A DNA stretch of 64,000 nt from Paraspadella gotoi. Lineage: Eukaryota > Chaetognatha. Under the pieces are notes generated by a model. It ran no database searches and was not told the DNA's origin. It worked only from the letters and a program-made list of their open reading frames with translations. A program made the position numbers and the translations under genes. Of the stretch, positions 32,560 to 41,964 are shown one piece after another. Position 1 is the stretch's first letter, and each line of letters opens with the position of its first letter. The stretch is from positions 28,743,359-28,807,358 of the forward strand of contig CM119265.1 in NCBI GenBank assembly GCA_051294375.1. Reading direction: 5' to 3'.

Positions 32560-32894
32560 CGTTAAAATTTTAAATATTGCTAACCAGAAAACACTTTTTA
32601 TATATAGTAAAAATAAAGCAAAACAAAATTGGATGGTCAAAGTGACCATTTCCACCAATCACAGATCGCAATTGAAGATTCTATTAAAAATGAAAATCTG
32701 GCAGTGGATCCTGAATATTTTTTTAGAATTTAGTTTGTGAAATCAAAATAAAACGAACATTAGTAAAGAGAATCACCGACAGCAACATATTTATGAAAAT
32801 TATATGGTGGCATATGATACCGCACCACTATAACATAAACATAATACAATTTTTATACAAATTTTATTCTTTTATGAAGTCTAAGTAAAAGTGC
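32560..32894. other. Unassigned AT-rich stretch
   Basis: AT-rich, with a 74-residue plus frame 32516-32740 that begins inside the satellite and is unassigned. Confidence 0.5.
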
Positions 32895-33110
32895 ATTCGT
32901 ACGAGACACGAGAAGTAAAGATCAGCAGGCCCGCATCAGCAAGCGCGTTAAAAATCGAGACGCGAAATAAATCGAGACGCCGAGACGGATTAAAATGAGA
33001 ATAGACGCGGGCGGCGGGACCATTATACCAAACGGTGCGGCCGTCATCACCACGGTCGATCGTCTCTCTCTCTCTCTCTCTCTCACTCATCTCTAAAGAT
33101 ATCTTTCATC
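32895..33110 (+). repeat. Left arm of inverted repeat IR2 (CpG-rich)
   Basis: Contains AAAGATCAGCAGGCCCGCAT, AAATCGAGACGC twice, and GACCATTATACC, then CGGTCGATCGTCTCTC. Pairs with 33167-33335 across a 25-N gap and CT/GA tracts. Confidence 0.85.
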
Positions 33111-33166
33111 TCTCTCTCGCTCTATCTCTGATCTCTCTCTCNNNNNNNNNNNNNNNNNNNNNNNNN

Positions 33167-33335
33167 GAGAGAGAGAGACGATCGACCGGGTGATGACGCC
33201 GCCCGGGTATAATGGCGCCGCGGCGTCTATGCCTCATTTTATCCGTCGGCGTCGATTTTATTTCGGCGTCGATTTTCGGCGCGTTGCTGATGCGGTGCTG
33301 ATCTTTAGTCTGCGGTGCCGATACGAATCAACTTT
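33167..33335 (-). repeat. Right arm of inverted repeat IR2
   Basis: GAGAGACGATCGACCG, GGTATAATGGCGCC, GGCGTCGATTTT twice, and GCGTTGCTGATGCGG. It is the diverged reverse complement of 32895-33110. It has consistently more G+C substitutions than the left arm (for example GGCGCCGCGGCGTC). Confidence 0.85.
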
Positions 33336-33339
33336 ACTT

Positions 33340-33640
33340 GAAACTTCAAAAGAATCAAATTTGTAAAAATTGTATGTATGTATGTATAGACGATATTTGA
33401 TTATCAAACTTTTTAAAAATTTTTACGTACATAGGGACGAAATCTGGGTCAGAGAGAGAGAGAGAGAGAGAGACTTGAACTCTAGGAATAATGAAGAATT
33501 GATACATTCGTCAGACCAGTTAGTTCAGGCTGTAATGAGTTACGACCCTAACGCAATTATTTCTGAAAATCATATCAAGAGTAGAGTACTCAGTACTCAG
33601 TAAAGTGGAGCGATGAAAAGATTGAGCGATTGAACATTGA

Positions 33641-33680
<40 letters not shown>

Positions 33681-34030
33681 TTCGCCAAACGTCAGGAATA
33701 TTTTGAGGACAACAAAGGCCGAGTCGTGAATCGAAGTTGTAACATCGCCTCTTACATTTAGTCACCGCTACTTTTCCGCTCTCTCTCTTTCTATGGAAAG
33801 AGCAAATTATAAATAAAAAAATAATAAGCTAAACTAGAAACTTTAAATATCATAAATCATGTCACCTTGATTTTTCTCATTTAAACTCTAGTCAAAAGAA
33901 CCGTAAGTATAAGACTTCTCAGGGAAGGAAGGCTCTCTCTCTCTCTCTCTCGTCTCTTCTCGAATCTTCTCTCTTTCCTCTCTCTCTTCTGATGATGTAA
34001 CATAGTAAAAATCCATTCGATTTAAATCGA
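33340..34030. other. Unassigned sequence with short GA/CT runs
   Basis: GA runs at 33453-33473 and 33648-33678, TATG repeats at 33373-33388, CT at 33933-33951. Frames across it are unassigned. Confidence 0.5.
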
Positions 34031-34034
34031 AAAA

Positions 34035-34190
34035 AAAATGAGGCCGGTCAGGCGGCGCCGCGGCGTAGAAAACCCGCGATCCTGGCGGCTCTGCAATGCG
34101 TCCCTGCGGTGCCATCCGGCGTTGTCGACGGCGCCCGGCGTCGCGGGACCCGAAGATCCGGCGTGAAAAGGAAAAATACACCCGTAAGTT
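34035..34190 (+). other. GC-rich CpG-dense patch
   Basis: About 150 bp of high GC with many CpGs (GGCGGCGCCGCGGCG, GGCGCCCGGCGTCGCGGG) between AT-rich and purine-rich DNA. It ends near CCCGTAAGTTT, which resembles a splice donor. A 43-codon ATG frame at 34038 and minus frames cross it, none recognised. It could be a fragment of a CpG-rich exon or promoter. Confidence 0.4.
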
Positions 34191-34191
34191 T

Positions 34192-34425
34192 TGGAGGGAG
34201 TGAGGGAGAGAGGGAGGGAGAGAAGGGGGAGGGAGGAAGGGAGGGGAAGAGGGAGAGGAAGAAGAGGAGAAGGAGAGAAGAGAGGAAAGAAGGAGATAGA
34301 GGGAGGGAGAGGGGGAGAGAGAGAGGAAGAAGAGGAGGACAGGAGGAGAGGAGAGAAGAAGAGGGAGGGAGGGAGAGGGAGGGCAAGAAGAGGAGTAGAG
34401 AGAGGAAAGAAGGAGATGGATAAGT
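34192..34425 (+). repeat. Purine-rich GGGAGG/GAGAGG tract
   Basis: Almost pure A+G for 230 bp, with GGGAGGGAGA and GAAGAGGAGG motifs. The frames of up to 201 residues on the minus strand come from it. Confidence 0.88.
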
Positions 34426-34466
34426 GCAAGACAAAAGAGAATTGTCGTCGGGCATTGCATAAGTTC

Positions 34467-34498
34467 ATTGCATTGCATTGCATTGCATTGCATTGCAT
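34467..34498 (+). repeat. (GCATT)n pentanucleotide
   Basis: About six GCATT copies flanked on both sides by GCATAAGTTCA. It abuts the SINE at its 5' side. Confidence 0.9.
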
Positions 34499-34534
34499 AA
34501 GTTCACCTCGTCTTTCAGCATGTCATCTTCAGTC

Positions 34535-34775
34535 GTGACCCTCTGGCTCATTGAGTAATACCATAAGCTCATGACCATAAGGTACCGGGATCGATTCCAA
34601 ATGCTTTTTACACTGCGGAAAGCTTGAGGACAGCCATGGGGCCCTTGACTGAATACCCCCAAGCCTGGTTCCAAGCCCAGGACCCGTTCCATGGATGCAT
34701 TGGGGTTTAAGAAGTTGCGGATAGCACTCTTTAGCCCACTTAGCTCTCTATCCACTGTATTAATACTTCAGTAAG
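34535..34775 (+). mobile_element. tRNA-derived SINE (tRNA-Met-like head)
   Basis: A box TGGCTCATTGAG (34544-34555) and B box GGATCGATTCC (34588-34598) at tRNA spacing. Between them CTCATGACCATAAGG resembles the anticodon arm of an elongator tRNA-Met (CAT). The body includes GGTTCCAAGCCCAGGACCC, CGGATAGCAC and AGCCCACTTAGC, and the 3' end is CTATCCACTGTATTAATAC. The body and 3' end recur at 43225-43375 and inverted at 48345-48525, so this is a dispersed family. Confidence 0.75.
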
Positions 34776-35076
34776 TTTTTAAAAAAGAGATTAGCAGTAT
34801 TTGAACATAAATTGGAGGTGGGAAGTTTTGACGCGCGTTCACCTGTTGACGGATCGTCATGTTTGCTTGTCTAATTGCTTGCTTTTGCTCTTTGTTAGCT
34901 TGTTAGTAAATAGCTATCAAAATTTATATGCTTAAGCATCAGAGTATCGCAGTATTTTAACTTTTCTTTCAACATCTTTCCTCAATGCAACACTTCTCCT
35001 TTTTCCTTCTCGTTTCTCATCAAAATAATCGCCTCTGTTCCTCACACAATTTTTTTCTCTCTTCAATCGTACCTCA

Positions 35077-35132
<56 letters not shown>
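35077..35132 (+). repeat. (CT)n microsatellite
   Basis: Perfect run ending in CTCCTCTTCCTCCTCTTCC and TAG at 35158-35160, which would serve as a splice acceptor in principle. Confidence 0.95.
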
Positions 35133-35135
<3 letters not shown>

Positions 35136-35160
35136 CTCTTCTTCCTCCTCTTCCTCCTAG

Positions 35161-35245
35161 GCACTTCCAGGCTCCGTCTTGCCATGGTGCGATTCTGCGC
35201 TCGGCGACAGTCTGGCGGGCGACAACGCCCGGGAAGGGGAAAGAG
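35161..35245 (+). other. GC-rich patch after a pyrimidine tract and TAG
   Basis: GCACTTCCAGGCTCCGTCTT then GCCATGGTGCG and GGCGGGCGACAACGCCCGGG. It directly follows a long pyrimidine tract ending in CTAG, the arrangement of a 3' splice site. The frame from ATGG (35183) is only 30 codons and is not recognised. Possibly a decayed exon. Confidence 0.25.
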
Positions 35246-35545
35246 TGGAACCTGTGAGGTTATGCGGAAAGAGTAGAATTTGTGATGTGGGAAGAGTGGA
35301 ACCTGTGAGATCATGAGGAAAGATTAGAATCTGTGATGTGAGAGAAGGAAGAGTAGAAGAGTGGAAACTGTGACGTGAGATGGAAAGAGTGTGAACTGGA
35401 AGGATATTTAAGGATGTGAGACGGAAAGAGTGGAACCTGGAATGTGAGGTGGAAGTGTGGAACCTGTAAAGTGATATGGAATGAGTAGAAAAAGTGATTT
35501 AATGTGGAATTGTGGAACCTGTGATGTGGTGTGAAAGAGTGGAAA
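35246..35545 (+). repeat. Degenerate minisatellite, GGAAAGAGTGGAACCTGTGA core
   Basis: About ten copies of a 25-40-bp unit with GAAAGAGTGGAA, CCTGTGA and TGTGAxxTGGA parts, decaying along the array. Its first unit overlaps the end of the GC-rich patch. Confidence 0.85.
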
Positions 35546-35614
35546 ACCGTCGCTTGAAATTTAAACATTAAACTGAGTCGTTTCGTTCTTTACAATTTTA
35601 CATTTTTAAATTAA

Positions 35615-35944
35615 ATAACTGCATCAAAATCGTTCACAAAATTCACGCTGCAATGTCCTCACGGTTCTACTTCAGCCGCCGCCGCCGCCGCTCATCCGCC
35701 TGCCGCTGCCAAGATTTCTTCCGCAGCTTTTGCCGCGTTCGACGCGGCAGCAGCAGCGGCGGAGATTCAGTCGCTCCGCTGCCTCAGCAGACGCCGCCCG
35801 ACGCCTCGGCTGACGTCGCGGCTGCTGCGAGCGACAGAGAGGCGTCGCCACAACGACGCCAGTAGAAGAGAGACAGCGATGGAACGACGACGACAGTGGT
35901 GGAATTGTGAGAGTGATGGAATCGTGACAGCGAATGATGTGTGA
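35615..35944 (+). CDS. Candidate exon fragment, Ala-rich frame (no start codon)
   Basis: Stop-free for 109 codons between TAA (35612-35614) and TGA (35942-35944), with no early in-frame ATG. The translation contains STSAAAAAAHPPAAAKISSA and FDAAAAAAEIQS. The Ala codons are mixed GCC/GCA/GCG, so it is not one pure trinucleotide run. GC and CpG content is far above the flanks. The +1 frame with an ATG (35653-35865, 70 residues) is Arg/Ser-rich and less protein-like. Ala tracts occur in many transcription factors, but no domain is visible. It could equally be a decayed GCC repeat. Confidence 0.2.
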   Translation: MTASKSFTKFTLQCPHGSTSAAAAAAHPPAAAKISSAAFAAFDAAAAAAEIQSLRCLSRRRPTPRLTSRLLRATERRRHNDASRRETAMERRRQWWNCESDGIVTANDV

Positions 35945-36027
35945 TGGAATTGTAATAGTAGTGGAGAGTGTGACGTTATCCTAATGAAAAAATTATCACT
36001 AATGTTCTTTTTATCATAAATTAAGAA

Positions 36028-36110
36028 GGAGAGAGAGAGAGAGAGAGAGAGAGTGAGAGAGAGAGAGAGATGAGAGAGAGATGAGAGAGGAGGAGAGAAG
36101 ATGAGAGAGA
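36028..36110 (+). repeat. (GA)n tract
   Basis: Interrupted GA tract with GAGATGAGAGAG. Confidence 0.95.
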
Positions 36111-36192
36111 GCATTTACAATTGACAAAGAAGGCGTGATGCTTTCCTCTCACTTTTCAATACATTGATTCCTTACGGGAAATTGGCTCGGAG

Positions 36193-36300
36193 ATAAAAAA
36201 AAGAGGCAAGAGGGAGATTCGAACTCGGGACCAAATATTGCAAAAGTGATTATAATCACTTAAATTTTGAAAAGGAAAATGGATCTACTGCATTAGCTGG
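36193..36300 (-). ncRNA. tRNA-like module followed by an oligo-T run
   Basis: On the minus strand: a weak A-box-like TAATGCAGTAGATCC, an 18-bp palindrome AAGTGATTATAATCACTT, a strong B box GAGTTCGAATCTC (36214-36226), then TTGCCTC and eight Ts (36194-36201), a typical Pol III stop. The T stem pairs only partly. It sits immediately 3' of the SINE at 36301-36505 in the same orientation. Confidence 0.4.
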
Positions 36301-36505
36301 TTTTACAGGGCACCACACCCGCAGCTGTGCCACCTCGTGGTGACAAGGAGACAGGATGTAAATGTAGTCAGAGGTTTGAATCTGTCAACAGGCCTAAGCC
36401 GCAGGCGGGTACCCGGTCCATCCCACTTTCTACATGACAAGCTCAGGGCTTGAACGAAGGTTATTATTGGGGTAGTGCAGTAGTACACTGAGCCACTGAG
36501 GCGTT
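36301..36505 (-). mobile_element. tRNA-derived SINE, minus strand
   Basis: Minus-strand A box TGGCTCAGTGTACTA (36481-36495) and B box CGTTCAAGCCC (36446-36456). The body contains GACCGGGTACCCGCCTGCGG and GGTGGCACAGCTGCGGGTG. Head-to-tail with a second tRNA-like module (36193-36300), so the whole may be a dimeric SINE. It is unrelated in its body to the SINE at 34.5 kb. Confidence 0.7.
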
Positions 36506-36574
36506 GCCAAGGAAATAGTTTTAATCCATCTGTGGCGATAGAACAACCAAACTACGACCTTTACATTTTATAAA

Positions 36575-36665
36575 AAAAATAAATTAGCTATCTTGGTCCT
36601 GGCATCCATCACTCTCACAAGATGAAAACATAGCAAGGCCCTGCAAGTTTTCTATCTAGACTCAC
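36575..36665 (+). repeat. Satellite fragment
   Basis: AAATTAGCTATCTTGGTCCTG, CATCCATCACTCTCACAAGA and CATAGCAAGGCCCTGCAAG match the central part of the satellite unit. An internal piece with the GGTTTAAGG region is missing. Confidence 0.75.
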
Positions 36666-36870
36666 AATTTAATTTATGTCTTTCATAATCAAAATTTAAT
36701 TTATGTCTTAAAAAATCAAAATTGCTGTTTATATTCGATACTTTTATAAGATTTGACCCAAAAAAGGAATGGAAGTTGTGGGTAAGTCATCCCTGTGAGA
36801 GAGAATCGGTCTTAAGGAAAAATCTCCCGTGGCTGGAATCGTTTTGACGTGCTAACCCATTACCTGCATG

Positions 36871-36872
<2 letters not shown>

Positions 36873-36921
<49 letters not shown>
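36873..36921 (+). repeat. (CT)n microsatellite
   Basis: Perfect run of about 48 bp. A GA tract follows at 36961-36990, so the two can pair. Confidence 0.97.
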
Positions 36922-36923
<2 letters not shown>

Positions 36924-37119
36924 ACGCTCACGCACACTGGGTGTTTATGTTCTGCAAAGAGGGAGAGAGAGAGAGAGACAGAGAGAGACAGTGATGGAAC
37001 ACATTTGATAGTTAAACAACAACCGTTCTTCTTTCATTATTAACTTAAATTAATAACAAACATATTTTTCCAACTTTGTTGGTCGTTAGAATAAACACGT
37101 GAGGACAAAAACATTGAAA

Positions 37120-37235
37120 TAATTGACACAATGGAAGATGACTTACTTGACAATTTAGTAATTAATTAATTAATTAAATTATTATCAACATTAAATAATT
37201 GACACAATAGAAGATGACTTACTTGACAATTAATT
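37120..37235 (+). repeat. 40-bp direct repeat
   Basis: AAATAATTGACACAAT(G/A)GA then AGATGACTTACTTGACAATT occurs twice (37126-37156 and 37192-37232), separated by an AATTA array. Confidence 0.9.
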
Positions 37236-37441
37236 CCTTATATGGTCGAGCCTGATCCTAAATTTAAAAGTAAAAATAGGATAAAATAATATTTAAAATT
37301 ATATAACATTCCGAGGAATTGATTTTCCAATGTTTACATTTGTAGATTTATTTAAAAAAATTGTAAAGATTGAATATCAAAAATATATTGAAAGAAAAAT
37401 AAAGTACTGATTTTGTTTTCTTTTGTATTCGTCAAAAAAGC

Positions 37442-38160
37442 NNNNNNNNNNNNNNNNNNNNNNNNNNNNNNNNNNNNNNNNNNNNNNNNNNNNNNNNNNN
37501 NNNNNNNNNNNNNNNNNNNNNNNNNNNNNNNNNNNNNNNNNNNNNNNNNNNNNNNNNNNNNNNNNNNNNNNNNNNNNNNNNNNNNNNNNNNNNNNNNNNN
37601 NNNNNNNNNNNNNNNNNNNNNNNNNNNNNNNNNNNNNNNNNNNNNNNNNNNNNNNNNNNNNNNNNNNNNNNNNNNNNNNNNNNNNNNNNNNNNNNNNNNN
37701 NNNNNNNNNNNNNNNNNNNNNNNNNNNNNNNNNNNNNNNNNNNNNNNNNNNNNNNNNNNNNNNNNNNNNNNNNNNNNNNNNNNNNNNNNNNNNNNNNNNN
37801 NNNNNNNNNNNNNNNNNNNNNNNNNNNNNNNNNNNNNNNNNNNNNNNNNNNNNNNNNNNNNNNNNNNNNNNNNNNNNNNNNNNNNNNNNNNNNNNNNNNN
37901 NNNNNNNNNNNNNNNNNNNNNNNNNNNNNNNNNNNNNNNNNNNNNNNNNNNNNNNNNNNNNNNNNNNNNNNNNNNNNNNNNNNNNNNNNNNNNNNNNNNN
38001 NNNNNNNNNNNNNNNNNNNNNNNNNNNNNNNNNNNNNNNNNNNNNNNNNNNNNNNNNNNNNNNNNNNNNNNNNNNNNNNNNNNNNNNNNNNNNNNNNNNN
38101 NNNNNNNNNNNNNNNNNNNNNNNNNNNNNNNNNNNNNNNNNNNNNNNNNNNNNNNNNNNN
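37442..38160. other. Assembly gap (719 N)
   Basis: Largest gap in the window. Flanks are AT-rich on the left and GC-rich with (CGT)n on the right. Confidence 0.99.
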
Positions 38161-38345
38161 CCGCCACAAATAATTCCATTAATTTCGACGCGTTTTTGGC
38201 AGCCGTCGTTGCCGAAGGCGAGAAAGCGAATCGTCGTCGTCATCGTCGTCGTCGTTGTCGTTTTCGTCGTTGGCGGCCGATCGAATTAGGTGGCGCATAT
38301 CGGCGTTTCCGTCCGAGGCGGCGGCGGCGGCGGCGGCGACTGCAG
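38161..38345 (+). repeat. GC-rich segment with (CGT)n and (GGC)n
   Basis: CGTCGT run at 38232-38270 and (GGC)n at 38315-38340, in CpG-rich sequence. The frame running out of the gap is poly-Arg over these repeats and gives no protein identity. Confidence 0.8.
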
Positions 38346-38680
38346 TCGGGAAAACAATCTCTGGAGAAAAAAACTTTAAAAGGTTTTGAAAATTTGGGAA
38401 AAACGGGAATCGGTTTTTGGAGTGAGTGGGAGGAGAGAGAATTTAGAGGGGAACATAGAGGGGATGGGGATCACAAAACATATGGGAAGAGGATCGGAGT
38501 ACCAGAGGGGAAGGGGATGATGAGACAGAGAAGATAATTAGGATTTGGGAAAACAGAGGGAAAACAGGGAAAACAGAGGGGAATGGAAAGGATAGGAAAT
38601 GTTAAAAGACAAAAATAGTATTGATAAAAGTAGAGGAAAGAAGGAAGAAGGGAGAAGCTGGGACGTCGACATCTGATCCA
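38346..38680 (+). repeat. Purine-biased tract
   Basis: G+A-rich with GGGAAAACAGAGG (twice near 38547-38580) and AGAGGGGAA motifs, no stable period. Confidence 0.65.
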
Positions 38681-38689
38681 AAAAAGATC

Positions 38690-39180
38690 ATCCATAATTG
38701 ATATCAATTATTCTATATTTTAGGCAAATAAATCAATTCGAATCTGACAAAGATTTTCTTAGTCACTTCTGATTTTGTTAAAGTAGAAGATTGATTTAAG
38801 TCTTGAGCCTCATTTCCAAGAATCTGTTCTTGACCTTGGTTGGATTATGAAGTACATAGTATGTAAATTGTAATTAGTTAATTGTGGCGATTCATTCAAC
38901 TCCATCCTTCTGAAAGTTATAGTGGCTCCATAATACCATGCACCATTAAACCACAAAATAATTAATTAAATAATTAATTAATCACATTAAATTTATCCAT
39001 ACATGAAATATTCAAATGTTTTTTTCTATTTCATTTAATGGAGTGATGCAGCGAATTAGCCGAAGCAGAAAGGTTAGAGTTTGATCCCTTTTAAGATATG
39101 AAAGGCCTCATTTTTTCCTCTTTTAGTGAGATGAGAGACATACACAAAGAAAAGGAGATTTCAAAAATGACAATCTTTAT
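38690..39180. other. Unassigned AT-rich stretch
   Basis: AATTAATTAAATAATTAATT at 38958-38982; otherwise nothing recognised. A single B-box-like GAGTTTGATCCC (39079-39090) is too weak for a SINE call. Confidence 0.5.
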
Positions 39181-39184
39181 ATTG

Positions 39185-39475
39185 TTATTTAAAATGTCAT
39201 TGTTATCTTTCCCGTCTTTTCTTTTTTCCTCCTTTACGCTTTTCTTTTCTTTCCTCCCTTTTCTTTTCCTCCCTTTTCTATTCTACCCTAAATCAGCTCT
39301 CCACTAAAATGCGTCGCCAATGGAAGAAGCGTGGCCCCCGAGATTTTTAAAAGGGTCACTGACCCCTGCGACGGAGGAAAGGAAAGGGAGGAAAGGAAAG
39401 GGAAAAAAGGAAAGGGAGGAAAGGAAAAAGGAGGAAAAAAAAGGGAAAAAAGAAAGGGATGGAAGGAAACGAGGG
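39185..39475 (+). repeat. Pyrimidine tract then GGAAAGGGAG purine tract
   Basis: TTTCCTCCC-type repeats (39210-39290) followed 85 bp later by GGAAAGGGAGGAAAGGAAAA (39375-39470). These are complementary, so a hairpin can form. Confidence 0.8.
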
Positions 39476-40230
39476 TAATACTTATTTCGTTTAATGTAAT
39501 GGCTACAATCAATGCCATGACCATAAATGGTCCCGTTTTGAAATCCATTAATGTAACTGCCACGCCTGTAAACGTTATGGACTGCGAGGTCGTCAGTATT
39601 AAATGCTATTGCTTACGATAAATGGGAAGAGTCGTTAAGACAAACGATAAACTCTGTACCAGTCGAAAATCTGTGCATGCAAAGATCATCGTACAAATCC
39701 CCAAATCGTCCGACTTTCCCGCTAAGTTAACAATTTGATCCGTACGAGATACAATGATTAATTCTGATTGGGACAATAATTTATGTTAAATCTGTCAGCT
39801 AAATAAGTTAAAGAATGTATAAAATATCTGTTGAATGAGCAAAGTTCGGTTTGACCCGGTCCGTTTTTGAACGGTTTGCCTCTGATTGTCTCGGTGATTG
39901 TCTCTGATTGTCTCTGATTGTCTCTCTGATTGTCTCTCACCTTTACTTGGCTTCTATTTTTCTTCCATGTAAAATGGGTTTGCGAAAGAAAAGAGAGAGA
40001 GAGAGAACGAATCAGTGATCGCATCCGATGCAGTCAGTGATTGTATCAAAAGTTCTTATTTTTAATTTCATATTTTTTTACATTTACATTCTCGAATGTG
40101 GTAAATAATTATAATTTCTCATTAAAAGAAATTGGCTGCTTGCTCGTTACATTTATTAATTGCTATATTTTTTCAAAGAAACCAATGTCGATTGTCATAT
40201 GAATTAAAGTTTGTATTTCACACAGAAAGG
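39476..40230. other. Unassigned; contains an 11-bp repeat GATTGTCTCTG
   Basis: Five copies of TGATTGTCTC(T) at 39892-39940. The rest is mixed DNA without a recognisable gene. Confidence 0.6.
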
Positions 40231-40235
40231 ATGAG

Positions 40236-40282
40236 CTTTTCGTCGTAGTCGTCGTCGTTGTCGTCGTCGTAATTATTATCAT

Positions 40283-40324
<42 letters not shown>
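40236..40324 (+). repeat. (CGT)n then (CT)n
   Basis: GTCGTAGTCGTCGTTGTCGTC at about 40241-40270, then (CT)n at 40286-40324. Confidence 0.95.
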
Positions 40325-40328
<4 letters not shown>

Positions 40329-41190
40329 TATTCCTGCTTTTATCAAAGTTGTTTTATACCCATAAAGTTTTTATGGATTTTGTCCATTGTTGCACCATAA
40401 ACGTTAACTGGCGCGGAGATTTCCTCTCAGCCTTTCCTGAAAAAAAAATAATGCTCGAGAATTATTAGTTTTTTTTTCTCCAGCTTTTCTGCCTTTGTTT
40501 TTTTTACATCTAAAACCAATCATGCGACGCGATTCTTTTCAAACGAACTTTTAACGGAGGAAATAAACACTTAAAAACAATAAACACTTATAAAATAAAA
40601 AAAAAANNNNNNNNNNNNNNNNNNNNNNNNNNNNNNNNNNNNNNNNNNNNNNNNNNNNNNNNNNNNNNNNNNNNNNNNNNNNNNNNNNNNNNNNNNNNAT
40701 ATCTATGCAACCGTAAAATTTAAAGATATTATTGATAGTCGATTTTGAAGGTATCGGTTTGGCATTTTGTATGATGAATAATTTTGCAACATTCATAAAA
40801 TAATATAATATANNNNNNNNNNNNNNNNNNNNNNNNNNNNNNNNNNNNNNNNNNNNNNNNNNNNNNNNNNNNNNNNNNNNNNNNNNNNNNNNNNNNNNNN
40901 NNNNNNNNNNNNNNNNNNNNNNNNNNNNNNNNNNNNNNNNNNNNNNNNNNNNNNNNNNNNNNNNNNNNNNNNNNNNNNNNNNNNNNNNNNNNNNNNNNNN
41001 NNNNNNNNNNNNNNNNNNNNNNNNNNNNNNNNNNNNNNNNNNNNNNNCTTCGACCTTCTGTTCTTTTGTTTTTCTTTTCGCCGTCGGCGGCGCTCAATTC
41101 AAATATTTCTCGTTTTATTCTGGTTTGTTTTTAGCAATATCATTCTTAATAAATTATTTAACTATACAATAGAATATGATATTATATTTA
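40325..41190. other. Unassigned AT-rich DNA with two gaps
   Basis: N at 40607-40698 and 40813-41047. The visible parts are AT-rich without a gene. Confidence 0.6.
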
Positions 41191-41196
41191 TTAGTA

Positions 41197-41430
41197 TAAA
41201 ATTGGTACAACCAATATAAAAATTTTCATTCATTTAAGAAATAACTATTTGCCCCTGAGCTTTGGACAGGCTTGGTATTTAAGCGTCCATCACTCGTAAA
41301 AGATAATACCACAAGCGGGGCCTTTGCAAGCTTTCAATCAAACTCTCTCGGACAAAGTCTCGTTATTCACTCTCCAGAGCTACCTGGCTTCCTATCAATG
41401 AGTGTATAATGTTTCAAAGAATCTTTATGT
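41197..41430 (+). repeat. Satellite family, dispersed partial monomer
   Basis: AAAATTGGTACAACCAATAT, GCCCCTGAGCTTTGGACAGG, CGTCCATCACTCG, GCAAGCTTTCAATCAAA and CCTGGCTTCCTATCAATGAG. Same extent as the copy at 1666-1905, stopping near the AATGAAGT landmark. Confidence 0.88.
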
Positions 41431-41625
41431 ATGCAGATATGCTTCCATCTGTAGTGGTATTAATGGTTTTACTTAAAGAATCCTTTATGTAATATGTATT
41501 TAGCCCTTACAGTATTTGACATAGGGTACTGATACTTCTCAATCTTAAACCCAATATTTAATATCTACTATAGTGTATTAAACTTCCGCAACATTTCACC
41601 CGTGTGCCAGCTATTGAGATTAACT

Positions 41626-41815
41626 GCCATCCGTTGCTATGCCTATTTTTCAAATAAATGCCATCTGGTGATACCATTTCAGGAAAGATCACATAATGCC
41701 ATCCCGTGATGCTTTTCAAATAATTTGCCATTCGTGATTCCAATTTCAGATGAAGCCATCCCGTGATGCTATTTCAGATAACCATCCCTGGTGATGCCCA
41801 GTTCAGATAACGCTC
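41626..41815 (+). repeat. Minisatellite, GCCATCCCGTGATGC unit of 27-38 bp
   Basis: Copies start at 41626, 41661, 41699, 41728, 41756 and 41783, each GCCATCCCGTGATG(C/A) followed by TATTTCAGATAA-like sequence. The minus frame of 61 residues across it is array-derived. Confidence 0.85.
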
Positions 41816-41884
41816 ATCCAACCTGTTTAATGCTAGTGGAGAACATAACCGGCCGATTTTTAGCCTCTTTTCCTAAATCCCAGC

Positions 41885-41955
41885 GGGACGCCGCCATTTT
41901 GAAAAGCCATTTCGCGTTTGGCGGAATGCCGCTAAATTCGGTTTAACTTTGACGC
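41885..41955 (+). promoter_or_regulatory. Promoter-like patch: YY1/PHO-like and E2F-like motifs
   Basis: GGACGCCGCCATTTTG (41887-41902) is the reverse complement of CAAAATGGCGGC, a strong match to the YY1/Pho consensus. TTTGGCGG (41917-41924) matches the E2F core. A pyrimidine tract starts at 41965. The motifs are seen; promoter function is inference, and no gene is recognised on either side. Confidence 0.3.
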
Positions 41956-41964
41956 CCACTGCCA

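Noticed and set aside
39060-39095. SINE at a GAGTTTGATCCC B-box-like motif
   Set aside because: No A box at proper spacing and no related copy in the window.
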